A stretch of DNA of 64,000 bases, taken from Agarivorans sp. Toyoura001. Its GTDB lineage: Bacteria; Pseudomonadota; Gammaproteobacteria; Enterobacterales; Celerinatantimonadaceae. The position numbers and the translations under genes are program-made. Positions 38,353 through 47,739 of this stretch are shown piece after piece. The notes beneath the pieces were generated by a model that saw only the letters and a program-made list of their open reading frames with translations, had not been told where the DNA came from and ran no database searches. Position 1 is the first letter of the stretch, and every line of letters begins with the position of its first letter. The stretch is taken from NCBI RefSeq assembly GCF_005405585.1, contig NZ_BJEQ01000006.1:1-64000 (forward strand). Reading direction: 5' to 3'.

Positions 38353-41049
38353 ATGGCACTTTTAGACCTTAATCAAGCGTTAAGTAAACTGGTTAAGAAA
38401 GTTGATCAGATTGAAGGCATAGTAATAGAGCAGGGTACTGCTAAAGCATGGGATGCATTAGATAATGGTGCTAAAAAACTTCTTAGCAAAGTGGGTATTG
38501 ATGCGGCCGAGCTTCGAAGTTTATTTTCGTTTGTTGATCAAGTTACTGCGGACCCCTCTCTTAAGCTCGCCACAGAAGAATGGAAGGTGCCGCTAGGCAC
38601 TGGATTATCGGTTACTGGGCGCATTGGTGGTCACTTAATCATTGATCTTGTATTACCGACAGACAGTGAACAATACTCTGAGTTTCAGCAAGCCAACATG
38701 GCCTTAGTAGCCATAGACCAAGAGCTACAACTAGCAAACGGCGTAAGTGTTAACCTTCCGATTAAACTGCTCAATTTGGAAAATACTAGTGAGGCTAACC
38801 TTAAATGGCGGGCAAAAGTGGTTTGCGCTGTAGCGCATGACCAAAAGCTAATCAGCTTTTTAGGGCAATTGGTTAAGCAAAAAATGCCGCTGCTCTCAAT
38901 AGAAAAACTAGCCAATGTTATAAACGCTCAGTATCCGAAACACGCTATGCAGGGTGTCATCATTCATCAAACTAGAGCTATTTCAAGTTCTACTACCGCA
39001 ATATTGGGCCATGTTTGGAGTGTATCAAGCGGCAATAAAGTACTAGACATAAAAGTGAATACAAGTGCTGGCGTAGCGTTAAAAGCCAGCTATGCCTTCA
39101 CTGGTGACTTCAAAATAGTGGTAAAACCGGCGGATGTGGGGCTCCAAATTGACGTTCACCAACTAAGCAACCATATACGCGACAAAGGCATAAGCCTGGA
39201 CGCGATGGTAAACCTAGAGGGCTTAGATAAAGTTGCAGAGGCCTATTTAGCAACACCGTTGGAGCCATTAGATGGAGCCGCTAAAAAGCTTCAAGACTTG
39301 TTAGAAACTTATAAAGAGCCGGGTACATGGCTATTAGCGCAGTTTGACGATCACTTAGCGCAAGAGATCACCAGTGAAAACTGGCAAGATATCGCATTGT
39401 TGGTGGCGGATGGTAATAGTGATGGCTTATCTGCTGAAGTAGGAGCAGCCGTTAAACAGAAGTTGTCTTTAGCGTTAAGTGTAAAACACCTAGATTGGAT
39501 GAGTCATCCAGGTGACGTATCCGAACAAATAACCCAATACTTGGAAGAAAACACCTTTTTAACCCCAGCCATGTTAGCTCGTCTAAAACTAAAAGATTTT
39601 GTGGGGAAAAGCTGTAACAAGGCTAAAGAGAGAGTATTGGACGAAATCTCATCCATCGCTGAACTCGCGCAAGATCAAGTAAAGCCTTTGCTCACTCCCC
39701 TAAAGCAGCTTAAAGACGCTAAAACCAAACTAAAAGGTCAGCTGAATAATCAGCAATTGGTAGAGGTGCTAACCGGTTGTGTTACTGCTTGGTTAGCGCA
39801 ATATAACCAAGCGCGAACAACATTTAGCAAAGCAATCAAAAAAGCCGCCGATCTGCAGCTTGGTTTGTCGGTGTTTGGCTCCCATAGTCAACAAACTAAC
39901 AATCAAGCCATGCTCAGTTTTAATTTGCTAAACACGAGTAGTGCTGTGTCGCAAAGCTTGTATCAAGATGTGCTATTAGGCAAACAACTTAATCTAGATG
40001 CACTACATGCTATGCAAAATAAAGGCAACTTAAGCCAATTATCTGGTTGGCTGGTTAAAAGCAGCAAAGTGTCTAAAAAGATTGGGCTTAAGCTTAACCT
40101 AGGCGATAGCTTTAGTTTCTCAGAGCACAGTTTCATAGAAAACATCGCTCAGGCTAAGGTTGATCACACTGGTCAACTGTTAGCGCTTAATGCAAAAAGC
40201 GTTGTTAGGCACACATCTAAAACACTTAAAGAAAGCAGAAGCGCAGAATTTGTTAGTGCTTTCGATGTATTAGCAGCACTTAAGTTTGGCGGCAGCCCCA
40301 ATATAGGTATTGGATTAAGCTTTGAAGACAAAGGCGTAATGACCCCAGCAGAAATGCAACAATTTTTAGCTCCCTTAACTCAAGAACCATTGCCCTTAAT
40401 TGACAATAAAAGCTACCTTTTAGCCTTAGACCGTTTCAAAGTACTTTGCGAAAGTAAGCAATTATCACGCTCAATCATCGAATGCCATTTAAGCTTAAGT
40501 CCTAAAGATATAGGTGCGTTAGCCAACGCAGACGCAGGCGAAATAGAAGCCAGTGCCATAGACTTACTCTACAACATGACGCTTTCTTCAGCAGAAAAAA
40601 AACAAATAGCATTTACCAGCAAAAATGCAGTGATTGGTAAACGGCAGCTTGAAGCGTTCTTGGAAGTAGATATCACCAGTTCTGCACCTTCAGGGGCCGA
40701 AACCTCATTCAAACTGCTACAAAATAAAGTAAGAAGTATATTAAAGAATGCTCAATGTTTGTCTCAGTTTGTAGCTATTTATGGCAAGCTAACTAAGCAA
40801 ATCGAATCGGTAAACTCTAACGATCCTACAGCCTACATAAATATCGTTAACCGAGCGAATGAAGAGCTAATAGACACCATGCAATCGTTTATAAGGGTAA
40901 GAGGTTGGTTTAGTGGCTTGTTTACCGAAGCCCTTCCTAAAACAACAATGGTATTGTTGATTATTCTTGCCAAGTACCTAGGCAGAGACGAGCCGCTGCT
41001 AACACCGGTAATTTCATACGACCGCAGCGGCAAAACAGAAGTGTTATAG
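38353..41049 (+). CDS. 898-residue protein of unknown function
   Basis: A large single-gene unit starting at an ATG preceded by AAGGGA. No signal peptide and no obvious transmembrane helix. Composition is Leu/Ala/Lys/Ser-rich with alternating short helices and beta-like stretches (for example KKIGLKLNLGDSFSFSEHSF and FGGSPNIGIGLSFEDKG). Three or more similar-looking beta segments suggest internal duplication, but I cannot prove this by eye. I recognise no catalytic motif. It is convergent with a lipase-like gene. Codon use looks like the host's. Confidence 0.75.
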   Translation: MALLDLNQALSKLVKKVDQIEGIVIEQGTAKAWDALDNGAKKLLSKVGIDAAELRSLFSFVDQVTADPSLKLATEEWKVPLGTGLSVTGRIGGHLIIDLVLPTDSEQYSEFQQANMALVAIDQELQLANGVSVNLPIKLLNLENTSEANLKWRAKVVCAVAHDQKLISFLGQLVKQKMPLLSIEKLANVINAQYPKHAMQGVIIHQTRAISSSTTAILGHVWSVSSGNKVLDIKVNTSAGVALKASYAFTGDFKIVVKPADVGLQIDVHQLSNHIRDKGISLDAMVNLEGLDKVAEAYLATPLEPLDGAAKKLQDLLETYKEPGTWLLAQFDDHLAQEITSENWQDIALLVADGNSDGLSAEVGAAVKQKLSLALSVKHLDWMSHPGDVSEQITQYLEENTFLTPAMLARLKLKDFVGKSCNKAKERVLDEISSIAELAQDQVKPLLTPLKQLKDAKTKLKGQLNNQQLVEVLTGCVTAWLAQYNQARTTFSKAIKKAADLQLGLSVFGSHSQQTNNQAMLSFNLLNTSSAVSQSLYQDVLLGKQLNLDALHAMQNKGNLSQLSGWLVKSSKVSKKIGLKLNLGDSFSFSEHSFIENIAQAKVDHTGQLLALNAKSVVRHTSKTLKESRSAEFVSAFDVLAALKFGGSPNIGIGLSFEDKGVMTPAEMQQFLAPLTQEPLPLIDNKSYLLALDRFKVLCESKQLSRSIIECHLSLSPKDIGALANADAGEIEASAIDLLYNMTLSSAEKKQIAFTSKNAVIGKRQLEAFLEVDITSSAPSGAETSFKLLQNKVRSILKNAQCLSQFVAIYGKLTKQIESVNSNDPTAYINIVNRANEELIDTMQSFIRVRGWFSGLFTEALPKTTMVLLIILAKYLGRDEPLLTPVISYDRSGKTEVL

Positions 41050-41116
41050 TCCTATTGCCGTGCAATCACTTTGCACAGTTGCACGGCTTAATAACTTCGT
41101 TCCCGCAAACTCTTTA

Positions 41117-41950
41117 TTACATACCCAAATAACCGCGAATGTGGTCGCCAAATGCTTGGTAAACATCTTTGTCTGTCCAATACTGGGTGTGGCTCCACGG
41201 CGTATTACCGCTAATCAGTCCACCCACCTTTACACATTTATCCACTACAAATTGGTAGCTTGGTCCTAATTCATTTAGCGGCCAGCCGAGAAGGTCGTCG
41301 GCATCAAAATAATTAAGCCAACTAAATTGGGTACTGGGTCTGATAAAACACTCGCGTTGAGCCAAGCCACCTAAAAATAAGGGAATATTACAGCCCGTGG
41401 TAAACATCAATTTTACACGGTTGCCTTTTAGGTAGGCGAGTTTTCCATCATCAATGTTGCTAATAAAGTCGTTGTGGTTTTTATCCCATACTTGGGCATT
41501 ACTTCTATTTAGCGCGTCCCAAAAGTAATTGGAAATGACCTGAGCCCCTAAGCTGTGGCAAATAATTACCACTGGCACGTTTAAGTTAAAACCACACTCA
41601 TCCATGCCGGTAAACATTGCGCCCTGAACAGCCTTTATAATTTTCATGTAATCGTTGGTTTGCCTACGACCGGCTACTTCTAAACTGGTCGCGTCAGAAA
41701 ACGAGTTCATAAAAAAGCGCCTACCATGGTTTGAAATGGTACTAAATCGATTGTGGTATTTACCCCAAATGTCACTAATCAGTTGGTCTTGCGGAGCTTG
41801 TAAGGCTGAGTAGTATTTCACTCGCTGAAAAGACACCTTGTTCATTACTTCTGAGCCAAGGTACTCGGTGAGTTTGTCTTCCAATCCATCTGCAAAGTTA
41901 GGTTTTCGTTGTCCCATTCCGTGTACGGCTAAAACAATGAGCTCTTTCAT
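41117..41950 (-). CDS. alpha/beta-hydrolase (lipase-like) protein
   Basis: A 277-residue cytoplasmic protein. It begins with a beta strand and oxyanion-type motif (LIVLAVHGMGQ) and has the nucleophile elbow CHSLGAQV, a GxSxG variant with Cys first. A Ser nucleophile is therefore predicted, with the His probably in the C-terminal third (TPWSHTQYW). No export signal. The substrate is unknown. Convergent with the 898-residue gene. Confidence 0.7.
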   Translation of the reverse strand: MKELIVLAVHGMGQRKPNFADGLEDKLTEYLGSEVMNKVSFQRVKYYSALQAPQDQLISDIWGKYHNRFSTISNHGRRFFMNSFSDATSLEVAGRRQTNDYMKIIKAVQGAMFTGMDECGFNLNVPVVIICHSLGAQVISNYFWDALNRSNAQVWDKNHNDFISNIDDGKLAYLKGNRVKLMFTTGCNIPLFLGGLAQRECFIRPSTQFSWLNYFDADDLLGWPLNELGPSYQFVVDKCVKVGGLISGNTPWSHTQYWTDKDVYQAFGDHIRGYLGM

Positions 41951-42348
41951 AACAATATCCTCTAGAAGAATTGATAAAATGTAAGAGGCTGCTGAACAGG
42001 GTATTCAGTAAAACTAGGCCTAATATAATTTTAGCCCATCTCACACCGTTCAAATTTGTACCTACGGCGACTATGTTTTACATCAATAAGATGGGTATTT
42101 AATTATGTTTGATTGGTGTTTGCGGCAGCGCTATTTAAGGTTGAGGTAACAACATACTGTTGAAACTTGAGGAGAAAAGCTTTTGATAAGTAGCCAATTA
42201 CAATGATAAAAGAGCGATTACTTAAGTTTGCTTAATGTAGAGTATTTTTTTTATTCAAAGATCTATGCTGACCATTCGCTAAATAGCTAAGGTATTAGTC
42301 TACCTTAACAATTGCTTAGTTAATTACTTGTCTAGACACTCAATAAGC

Positions 42349-42388
42349 TGGTCATAAATCCATCACTTTTCCATCACCAAATCATAAT
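42349..42388 (+). promoter_or_regulatory. Pho-box-like direct repeats upstream of phnD
   Basis: Four 7-base units with strict 11-base spacing: TGGTCAT (42349), CCATCAC (42360), CCATCAC (42371), TCATAAT (42382), separated by AT-rich tetramers AAAT, TTTT and CAAA. This is the layout of PhoB sites (CTGTCAT-N4 repeats). It lies 62-101 bases before the phnD ATG. The rest of the 499-base gap (41951-42449) has only a weak hairpin near 42289-42306. Confidence 0.6.
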
Positions 42389-42449
42389 ACTTCCTCGTAA
42401 CTATTGAATTCACTTCCTCAACAACAAACGAAAGTTTCGGTGAATCAAA

Positions 42450-43337
42450 ATGTTTAATTGGATTAAGAAAACAGGCATGGCAGCCGCTTTAGTTCTTGCG
42501 TGTGCCTCACAAGCAAATGCAGAGACAGTAAAGCTAGCAGTAACAGATTTAGTAGGTCTTGAAGAGCTTCAGCGTGAGTTTGGCGCTTTTAAAGAAACCC
42601 TGTCTAAAGCCACAGGTTACGACATCGAGTTTTTACCTGTTACTAACCGTACGGCAGCGGTAGAGGCGCTACGTTTCAATAAAGTCGACTTTGTACTTAC
42701 CGGCCCAGCCGAATACGTGGTTATGCAAAAACGCTCAAAGGCTAAAATTGTAGCCGGTTTCTCCCGCTCAGATTACTTTGCAGTAATCATCACCATGGCC
42801 GACAGCCCATACACTAACGCAGAGTCTCTAAAAGGAACCAAAATTGGTTTAGGTTCGGTGGGTTCAACCTCTAAACACCTTGGTCCTATTCAAGCACTTG
42901 CAGATGCCGGCCTTAACCCAGCAAACGACGTTGATGTGATTAATACCAAGGTTCCAGTTTTGTGGGAGTCATTGAAGAAGGGTGACGTAGCAGCTATTGG
43001 AATTAACCACTTAAAGTTTATCTCGCTACGTAACAAAGAGATTGAAAAAGGTGGCTTACAACCTGGAGAGTTTCGCGTTGTTGCACGTGGGCCAGATTTA
43101 CCAAACGACGTATTAATGGCCGGCAGTCATGTAGAAGACAAAATGTTAGAAACCATGAAAAAGGCATTTGTTGAACACTCTGAGGAACTAGTAGCTGCCA
43201 TATTAACCGGTGAAGACAACCAAAAGTACGCAGGCATGCGCTTTTTAACCGGCATTAAAGACAGTGATTACAACTACGTACGAGCAATGTACGCCACTGC
43301 CGGTTACCCAGAATACTCAGACTTTATTGGCGATTAG
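42450..43337 (+). CDS. phnD: phosphonate/phosphate ABC transporter substrate-binding protein
   Basis: A 295-residue periplasmic binding protein of the PhnD family (PF12974-type) with signal peptide MFNWIKKTGMAAALVLACASQANA. Typical segments are VDFVLTGPAEYVVMQ and GTKIGLGSVGSTSKHLGPI (anion-binding loop). It captures phosphonate or a related oxyanion for the PhnCE transporter encoded directly downstream (5-base gap). Exact ligand not readable. Confidence 0.88.
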   Translation: MFNWIKKTGMAAALVLACASQANAETVKLAVTDLVGLEELQREFGAFKETLSKATGYDIEFLPVTNRTAAVEALRFNKVDFVLTGPAEYVVMQKRSKAKIVAGFSRSDYFAVIITMADSPYTNAESLKGTKIGLGSVGSTSKHLGPIQALADAGLNPANDVDVINTKVPVLWESLKKGDVAAIGINHLKFISLRNKEIEKGGLQPGEFRVVARGPDLPNDVLMAGSHVEDKMLETMKKAFVEHSEELVAAILTGEDNQKYAGMRFLTGIKDSDYNYVRAMYATAGYPEYSDFIGD

Positions 43338-43342
43338 TCTAT

Positions 43343-44143
43343 ATGAGCAACTACGCCGCTGAGCCGACTACACTAGCCGATGCTAGTGTATCGGCAACTT
43401 CGCGCCTGCTCCAAGTGAGCGGGCTTACCAAAAGCTTTGATAACAGTAGCACTCCGATTTTTTCCGATGTTAGCTTTTCCATTTTTGCTTCACAGTCGGT
43501 TGCGCTTATTGGCTCCAACGGGGCAGGCAAAAGTACCTTATTGCGCTGTTGTTTAAGATTAATCGAACCCGATGCTGGTTCAATTGTTCTTGATGGCGAA
43601 ACCATAGACAAAAAATCAGGCCGCCACCTAAGTAAAGCCAGAAACAAAGTGGGTTTTGTGTTTCAAAAACACTGCTTGGTTCCTCGCTTGTCTGCTTTGA
43701 GCAATGTGCTGCATGGCAACTTAGCCTATAGCCAAGGCCCCAGAAACTGGTTACAAGGTCTGGCAAAACAAGAAGCGCGAGAGCGTGCGATGGATTGCCT
43801 TAAGCAAGTTGGTTTAGCTCACCTTGCAAATAAACGCTGCGATCAACTGTCTGGCGGACAATCTCAACGCGTAGCGGTTGCACGGGCGCTAATGCAGCAA
43901 CCCTCTATTTTGTTTGCCGACGAACCCACCGCCAGCTTAGATCCACAATCGGCGCAAGAGATCATGGAGCTGTTTAACGGCTTGGTGAAAAACCAAGGCC
44001 TAACCTTGTTTTTTGTCTCCCACAATATCGAACACGCGCTTAAATACGCCGACCGAGTTCTTGGTTTGCAAGAGCGAAAGTTGTCATTAGACAGTGCAAC
44101 CCACACGCAAAGTCTACAAAGTTTGCGAGCATTTTATGGATAA
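43343..44143 (+). CDS. phnC: phosphonate ABC transporter ATPase
   Basis: A 266-residue ABC ATPase with Walker A GSNGAGKST, Q-loop VFQKHCLVPRLSALSNVL (typical of PhnC), signature LSGGQSQRVAVAR, Walker B ILFADEPTASLD and H-loop FVSHN. It overlaps phnE by 8 bases. The N-terminal 25 residues are variable, so an internal start is possible. Confidence 0.9.
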   Translation: MSNYAAEPTTLADASVSATSRLLQVSGLTKSFDNSSTPIFSDVSFSIFASQSVALIGSNGAGKSTLLRCCLRLIEPDAGSIVLDGETIDKKSGRHLSKARNKVGFVFQKHCLVPRLSALSNVLHGNLAYSQGPRNWLQGLAKQEARERAMDCLKQVGLAHLANKRCDQLSGGQSQRVAVARALMQQPSILFADEPTASLDPQSAQEIMELFNGLVKNQGLTLFFVSHNIEHALKYADRVLGLQERKLSLDSATHTQSLQSLRAFYG

Positions 44144-44984
44144 GCAAAAAGAAAATAGCTTAATGAATAACGCAATTAATGGCCAAGCTACCTTAGACAC
44201 GCCGATGCGGTTTGAGCGGCCCAGCATATTAACCCAAGTGTTATTTGCCTTATTTGTGCTGTTCTTTCTATGGTCTACCTCCAATGCGGGCTTGTCGATA
44301 AGCGAGTTATTGTCGGGCTTACCTAACATGGCCACAATTGGTGGTGAAATGATCCCCCCAGCTACCGATCGCGCATGGCCAATGGCAAATGCCATTTTAG
44401 TTACCTTTCAAATGGCCCTTGTAGGTACGGTAATTGGTATCGCGCTTAGTATTCCTATTGCCATTTTGGCGGCACGTAATGCTTCGCCGCATCCTATTGT
44501 GCGCCATGTTACTCGCTCGGTAGTCAGCTTTTTTCGAACCGTTCCAGATTTAGCATGGGCACTGTTTTTTGTTGCTTCCGTAGGCTTAGGCCCATTCGCT
44601 GGCACCTTAACCATTATTGTCGACACCATTGGTTTTTGCGCCCGTTTTTTTGCCGAGTCGATGGAAGAAGTAGACCCTGGTCCATCAGAAGCATTAGCGT
44701 CAATTGGTGCAAATCCTATCGACCGAATCGCCGTTGTTTTAATACCGGGTGCAATGCCTAGCTTCATAAACATTAGTCTGTTTTCTTTGGAAAAGGCGGT
44801 GCGCTCGTCGGTGGTTTTAGGCTTAGTTGGCGCGGGTGGAATAGGCGCTGAGTTAGCGGTTTCCATGGAGATGTTTCGCTACGACCAAGCAGCAATGATC
44901 GTGTTAATGATTTTTGTATTGGTGTTTGCAGTAGAGCAGTTTTCCTCCTCAACCCGCAATCGACTATTACGCCAAAGTAAATAA
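44136..44984 (+). CDS. phnE: phosphonate ABC transporter permease
   Basis: A 282-residue BPD-type permease with about six helices and the PhnE hallmarks FRTVPDLAWALFFVASVGLGPFAG (coupling region) and EALASIGANPIDRI (EAA loop). I place the start at ATG 44136, which overlaps the phnC stop. The permease expected for PhnC-PhnD is thus a single gene. Confidence 0.9.
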   Translation: MDKQKENSLMNNAINGQATLDTPMRFERPSILTQVLFALFVLFFLWSTSNAGLSISELLSGLPNMATIGGEMIPPATDRAWPMANAILVTFQMALVGTVIGIALSIPIAILAARNASPHPIVRHVTRSVVSFFRTVPDLAWALFFVASVGLGPFAGTLTIIVDTIGFCARFFAESMEEVDPGPSEALASIGANPIDRIAVVLIPGAMPSFINISLFSLEKAVRSSVVLGLVGAGGIGAELAVSMEMFRYDQAAMIVLMIFVLVFAVEQFSSSTRNRLLRQSK

Positions 44985-45050
44985 ATACATAGCGCCAAGC
45001 AACTAAGCCTTGGCGACCCCAAGTAAACGAAATTGAGATAGCAAAAAGTA

Positions 45051-46226
45051 ATGGATGATAAAAACGTAGTTATCGAAAACGTCATGTTGTTAAGCGAACA
45101 AGGTTGGAGCGACCCTAGCTGTGTATCTATTCAAAACGGAAAGATAAGCGCAATAGGGCAAGTGGCCGCAAATACTCACACCACCCATATCGATGCGCAT
45201 GGCCAATACATGTTACCCGGCATTATCGATTTACACGGTGATGCCTTTGAACGCCACATTGCGCCTAGAGCAGGAACCCATTTCCCCTTAGAGCTAGCTT
45301 TAGCCGCTAACGATGCAAGCTTGGTGGCAAGTGGAATAACCACCTTTTATTACAGCATTACCGATGGTTTTGAGCCAGGCCCACGCAGTCGCGATACGGT
45401 GCGCGAGTTACTGCAAACGCTCGAGACTTTAATGCCTCGCTTTAGCTGCCAAGCGCGCATCCACATTCGCCACGAGAAAGTAAACGTAAAAAAGCACGAA
45501 GAGTTAGTTGATTGGATCTTAAGTGGCCGTATTCATCTTTTGTCGCTAAATGACCATTTACCACCACTAAACAACGAGCGCAAAATTCAGCGTTACCTTG
45601 CGGGTATGCGCAGGCGTGTCTCTATGTCGGTAGAAGACATTAATCAGTTTTTGTTAAACCTTCAGCAACATCGAGAATTGGGCGAGCAACAGGCGCAAGC
45701 CTTAGCCGAGATAGCCGCCAAGCAAGGCATTTCGCTTGCCTCCCACGATGACGAAACTTTAGAAGAAGTGGCTAAGTCGATTTCTTTAGGCGTCTCTATT
45801 GCCGAGTTCCCAATGTCGGAACTAGCCGCTAGAGAGTGTCAAAAAGGGGGAGCGGCAGTGCTAATGGGCTCTCCCAATCTAGTACGCGGCGGTTCTCACG
45901 TTGGAGCGATTAGCGTCAAAGAAGCAATCAAGCATGGCGTGGTAGATATACTGTGTAGCGACTACCACTATCCAAGCTTATTTAGTGCGCCTTTTACTGC
46001 AGTAAACACCAATAACTTGTCCTTGTACAAGTCTTGGAAGTTAGTCAGCGAAAACCCAGCCAAAGCCGCAGGGCTAGGGGATACTAAAGGTAAGATAGAA
46101 CCAGGCTACGACGCCGACTTTATTCTGCTTAGCGAATTAGATGGCTCACCGTTATCTATTTCCTCCACTTGGGTTAAAGGCGCGCGAGTGTTTGCTAAAG
46201 CCAACAATCTAATGGGCGTTTGTTAG
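45051..46226 (+). CDS. phnM: PhnM-family amidohydrolase
   Basis: A 391-residue amidohydrolase like PhnM, the C-P lyase pathway diphosphatase that converts ribose 1-phosphonate 5-triphosphate to the 5-phosphate. Motifs include MLPGIIDLHGDAFERHIAPR, LSLNDHLP, SHDDET and LCSDYHYPS. The metal-binding His and Asp residues appear intact. It follows phnDCE by 66 bases. The C-P lyase core genes phnGHIJKL are not adjacent, so either they lie elsewhere or this homologue has another substrate. Confidence 0.88.
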   Translation: MDDKNVVIENVMLLSEQGWSDPSCVSIQNGKISAIGQVAANTHTTHIDAHGQYMLPGIIDLHGDAFERHIAPRAGTHFPLELALAANDASLVASGITTFYYSITDGFEPGPRSRDTVRELLQTLETLMPRFSCQARIHIRHEKVNVKKHEELVDWILSGRIHLLSLNDHLPPLNNERKIQRYLAGMRRRVSMSVEDINQFLLNLQQHRELGEQQAQALAEIAAKQGISLASHDDETLEEVAKSISLGVSIAEFPMSELAARECQKGGAAVLMGSPNLVRGGSHVGAISVKEAIKHGVVDILCSDYHYPSLFSAPFTAVNTNNLSLYKSWKLVSENPAKAAGLGDTKGKIEPGYDADFILLSELDGSPLSISSTWVKGARVFAKANNLMGVC

Positions 46227-46328
46227 GAAACTAGTTAAGGCAAAAGCTAAGACTAGAACCGCCAAGAGGAAACGCAGTACCAAGCGAGAAACTAGCCGCT
46301 AAAAGCGTTTAAGTTGATTAAATAAAAT

Positions 46329-46350
46329 AGCCCGCATCAGCAGGCTTTTT
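46329..46350 (+). terminator. terminator of the phn operon
   Basis: AGCC-C-GC / GC-A-GGCT stem with one mismatch, loop ATCA and TTTTT, about 100 bases after phnM. Confidence 0.75.
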
Positions 46351-46460
46351 ATGCACTTCGCAGCTATTCAAATTTCTATCAAATTTGGTGCTATATAACT
46401 GGAATCAAATAGGTTAACTATTTTATTATGTTGGAAATATGCAATTAGATTATCTTCTTA

Positions 46461-47342
46461 ATGTCAATCATAGTAGAAAGACTAAATCATCATCATACTT
46501 ATTCGTATAAGTTTCAGTCGTTAAATATACTTAATCTGGCGGCCATAGGGGCTTCTGATGTTTGGTTTTCATCTATGAACGAACTGAACGATCCATTTGA
46601 GGGGTTATCAAAAATTGAAGAAGTCGATGCTGATAGAGCCTTTTCTAATTCTATAGGCTGGTATGCTCAAGTTTTGGTGGATTTAAAAGGATATAGCTCT
46701 TCTGAAGCAATAAAAGAAGCTCAAGATAAATATCATTCAGATCCCCCTAGGTTTATTGAATTTGTAGAAGAGGAAGTCTCGAAAGGCTATGAAGGTGCTA
46801 AAGAATTCCAGCAGTCTCTTTCAGTTTACTCAGCAAGTTGGGATTTAAAAAATTCTCCCTTGATATCTAGCGTCTATAACATTTTGATGTGGTCACATTA
46901 TGGTGATGGCCTAAAAGGATATTGTTTGAAATTTGACACAGCTTTACTACTAGATTCAATTAAACAGCTAAATTTGAATTGCAATGTTGGGCTAAGTCCA
47001 GTCAAGTACACATCTTCTTTAAGTGAGATTAGCAAATATCAATCACCTAAAAGTCTTTTAGAATCATTTGTGCACAAAGCTCTCAATAAAAGTGAACATT
47101 GGGAGTATGAAAGAGAAGTTCGGTTTTTATCAAACAAACACGGTCTCCATAAGTTCGATTCACTGGCCTTAAAAGAGGTATACATTGGGTCTAAGATGCC
47201 AAAGCAACATAGAGAATTACTGTTAAGTGTTTTAGCGCGAGTTTATTCTCATGTAAAAGTTTTTGAAGTAGGCTTCGATGCCTCAGCTTACAACTTGGTT
47301 GTAAAAGATTTACCTATGACCTTAGGGTTTAAGTTGACGTAA
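46461..47342 (+). CDS. DUF2971 protein
   Basis: A 293-residue protein of the DUF2971 family: early SLNILNLAAIGASDVWFSSMNELNDPFEG, central WSHYGDGLKGYCLKFD, and late EHWEYEREVRFLSN with KEVYIGSKM. Function is unknown; these proteins are frequent in accessory and defence-rich regions. The gene is visibly more AT-rich than its neighbours, and flanking sequence includes decayed DNA, suggesting lateral acquisition. Confidence 0.85.
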   Translation: MSIIVERLNHHHTYSYKFQSLNILNLAAIGASDVWFSSMNELNDPFEGLSKIEEVDADRAFSNSIGWYAQVLVDLKGYSSSEAIKEAQDKYHSDPPRFIEFVEEEVSKGYEGAKEFQQSLSVYSASWDLKNSPLISSVYNILMWSHYGDGLKGYCLKFDTALLLDSIKQLNLNCNVGLSPVKYTSSLSEISKYQSPKSLLESFVHKALNKSEHWEYEREVRFLSNKHGLHKFDSLALKEVYIGSKMPKQHRELLLSVLARVYSHVKVFEVGFDASAYNLVVKDLPMTLGFKLT

Positions 47343-47370
47343 TGCCGATAACAGTATTTACCGGCATTAG
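47341..47370 (+). repeat. hairpin after the DUF2971 gene, shared with 55003-55028
   Basis: ATGCCGATAA-N6-TTACCGGCAT forms a 10-base stem with one mismatch, beginning in the DUF2971 stop codon. The same stem and loop length recur at 55003-55028 after the DUF3653 gene. Confidence 0.6.
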
Positions 47371-47380
47371 TAGATTTCCT

Positions 47381-47739
47381 CTACTTAAATGAAACAACCT
47401 TTGAATTAGATTGCTCCTCGACAATCCAGTCGGGGACTTTTGCTGCTCTACGATTATTTAGCCACTTCTGAGCTTACTCATGCTGCGATAAATCAAAAGC
47501 GGTTCATATTGCTTGTAGTAGCTCTAGTTTTAAATGTTGGCCGTAGTTGTAATAGTCCTTTTAGAAAACCTCTAATTTCCTCAGCCAGCCCAGTAGAAAA
47601 GGGCACTTGCTTGTGAGTTGTGTCAGCTTACCTTACAACCCTGCTTAAGGCGTTTTTTAAACTGGCGTGTTTTCATAGCCTTAACTATTGGTCGTGGTAT
47701 TGCATCCCGCTTCAAATTGACAATTGTGTCAACTGGCAT
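47381..47739 (-). pseudogene. decayed gene of unknown function
   Basis: The minus strand has protein-like sequence broken by a few lesions. An ATG at 47739 opens MPVDTIVNLKRDAIPRP... to KQGCKVS-stop (47623). It continues in another frame as HKQVPFSTGLAEEIRGFLKG... to MNRF. A one-base shift in a T run near 47490 restores DLSQHE, then a single TAA interrupts before AQKWLNNRRAAKVPDW... which ends at 47381. Removing one base and one stop gives a continuous reading. I do not recognise the family. Confidence 0.45.

Noticed and set aside
41951-42348. Small RNA or gene between the lipase-like gene and phnD
   Set aside because: Only a short frame of 14 codons and a weak hairpin near 42289-42306; nothing supports a gene.
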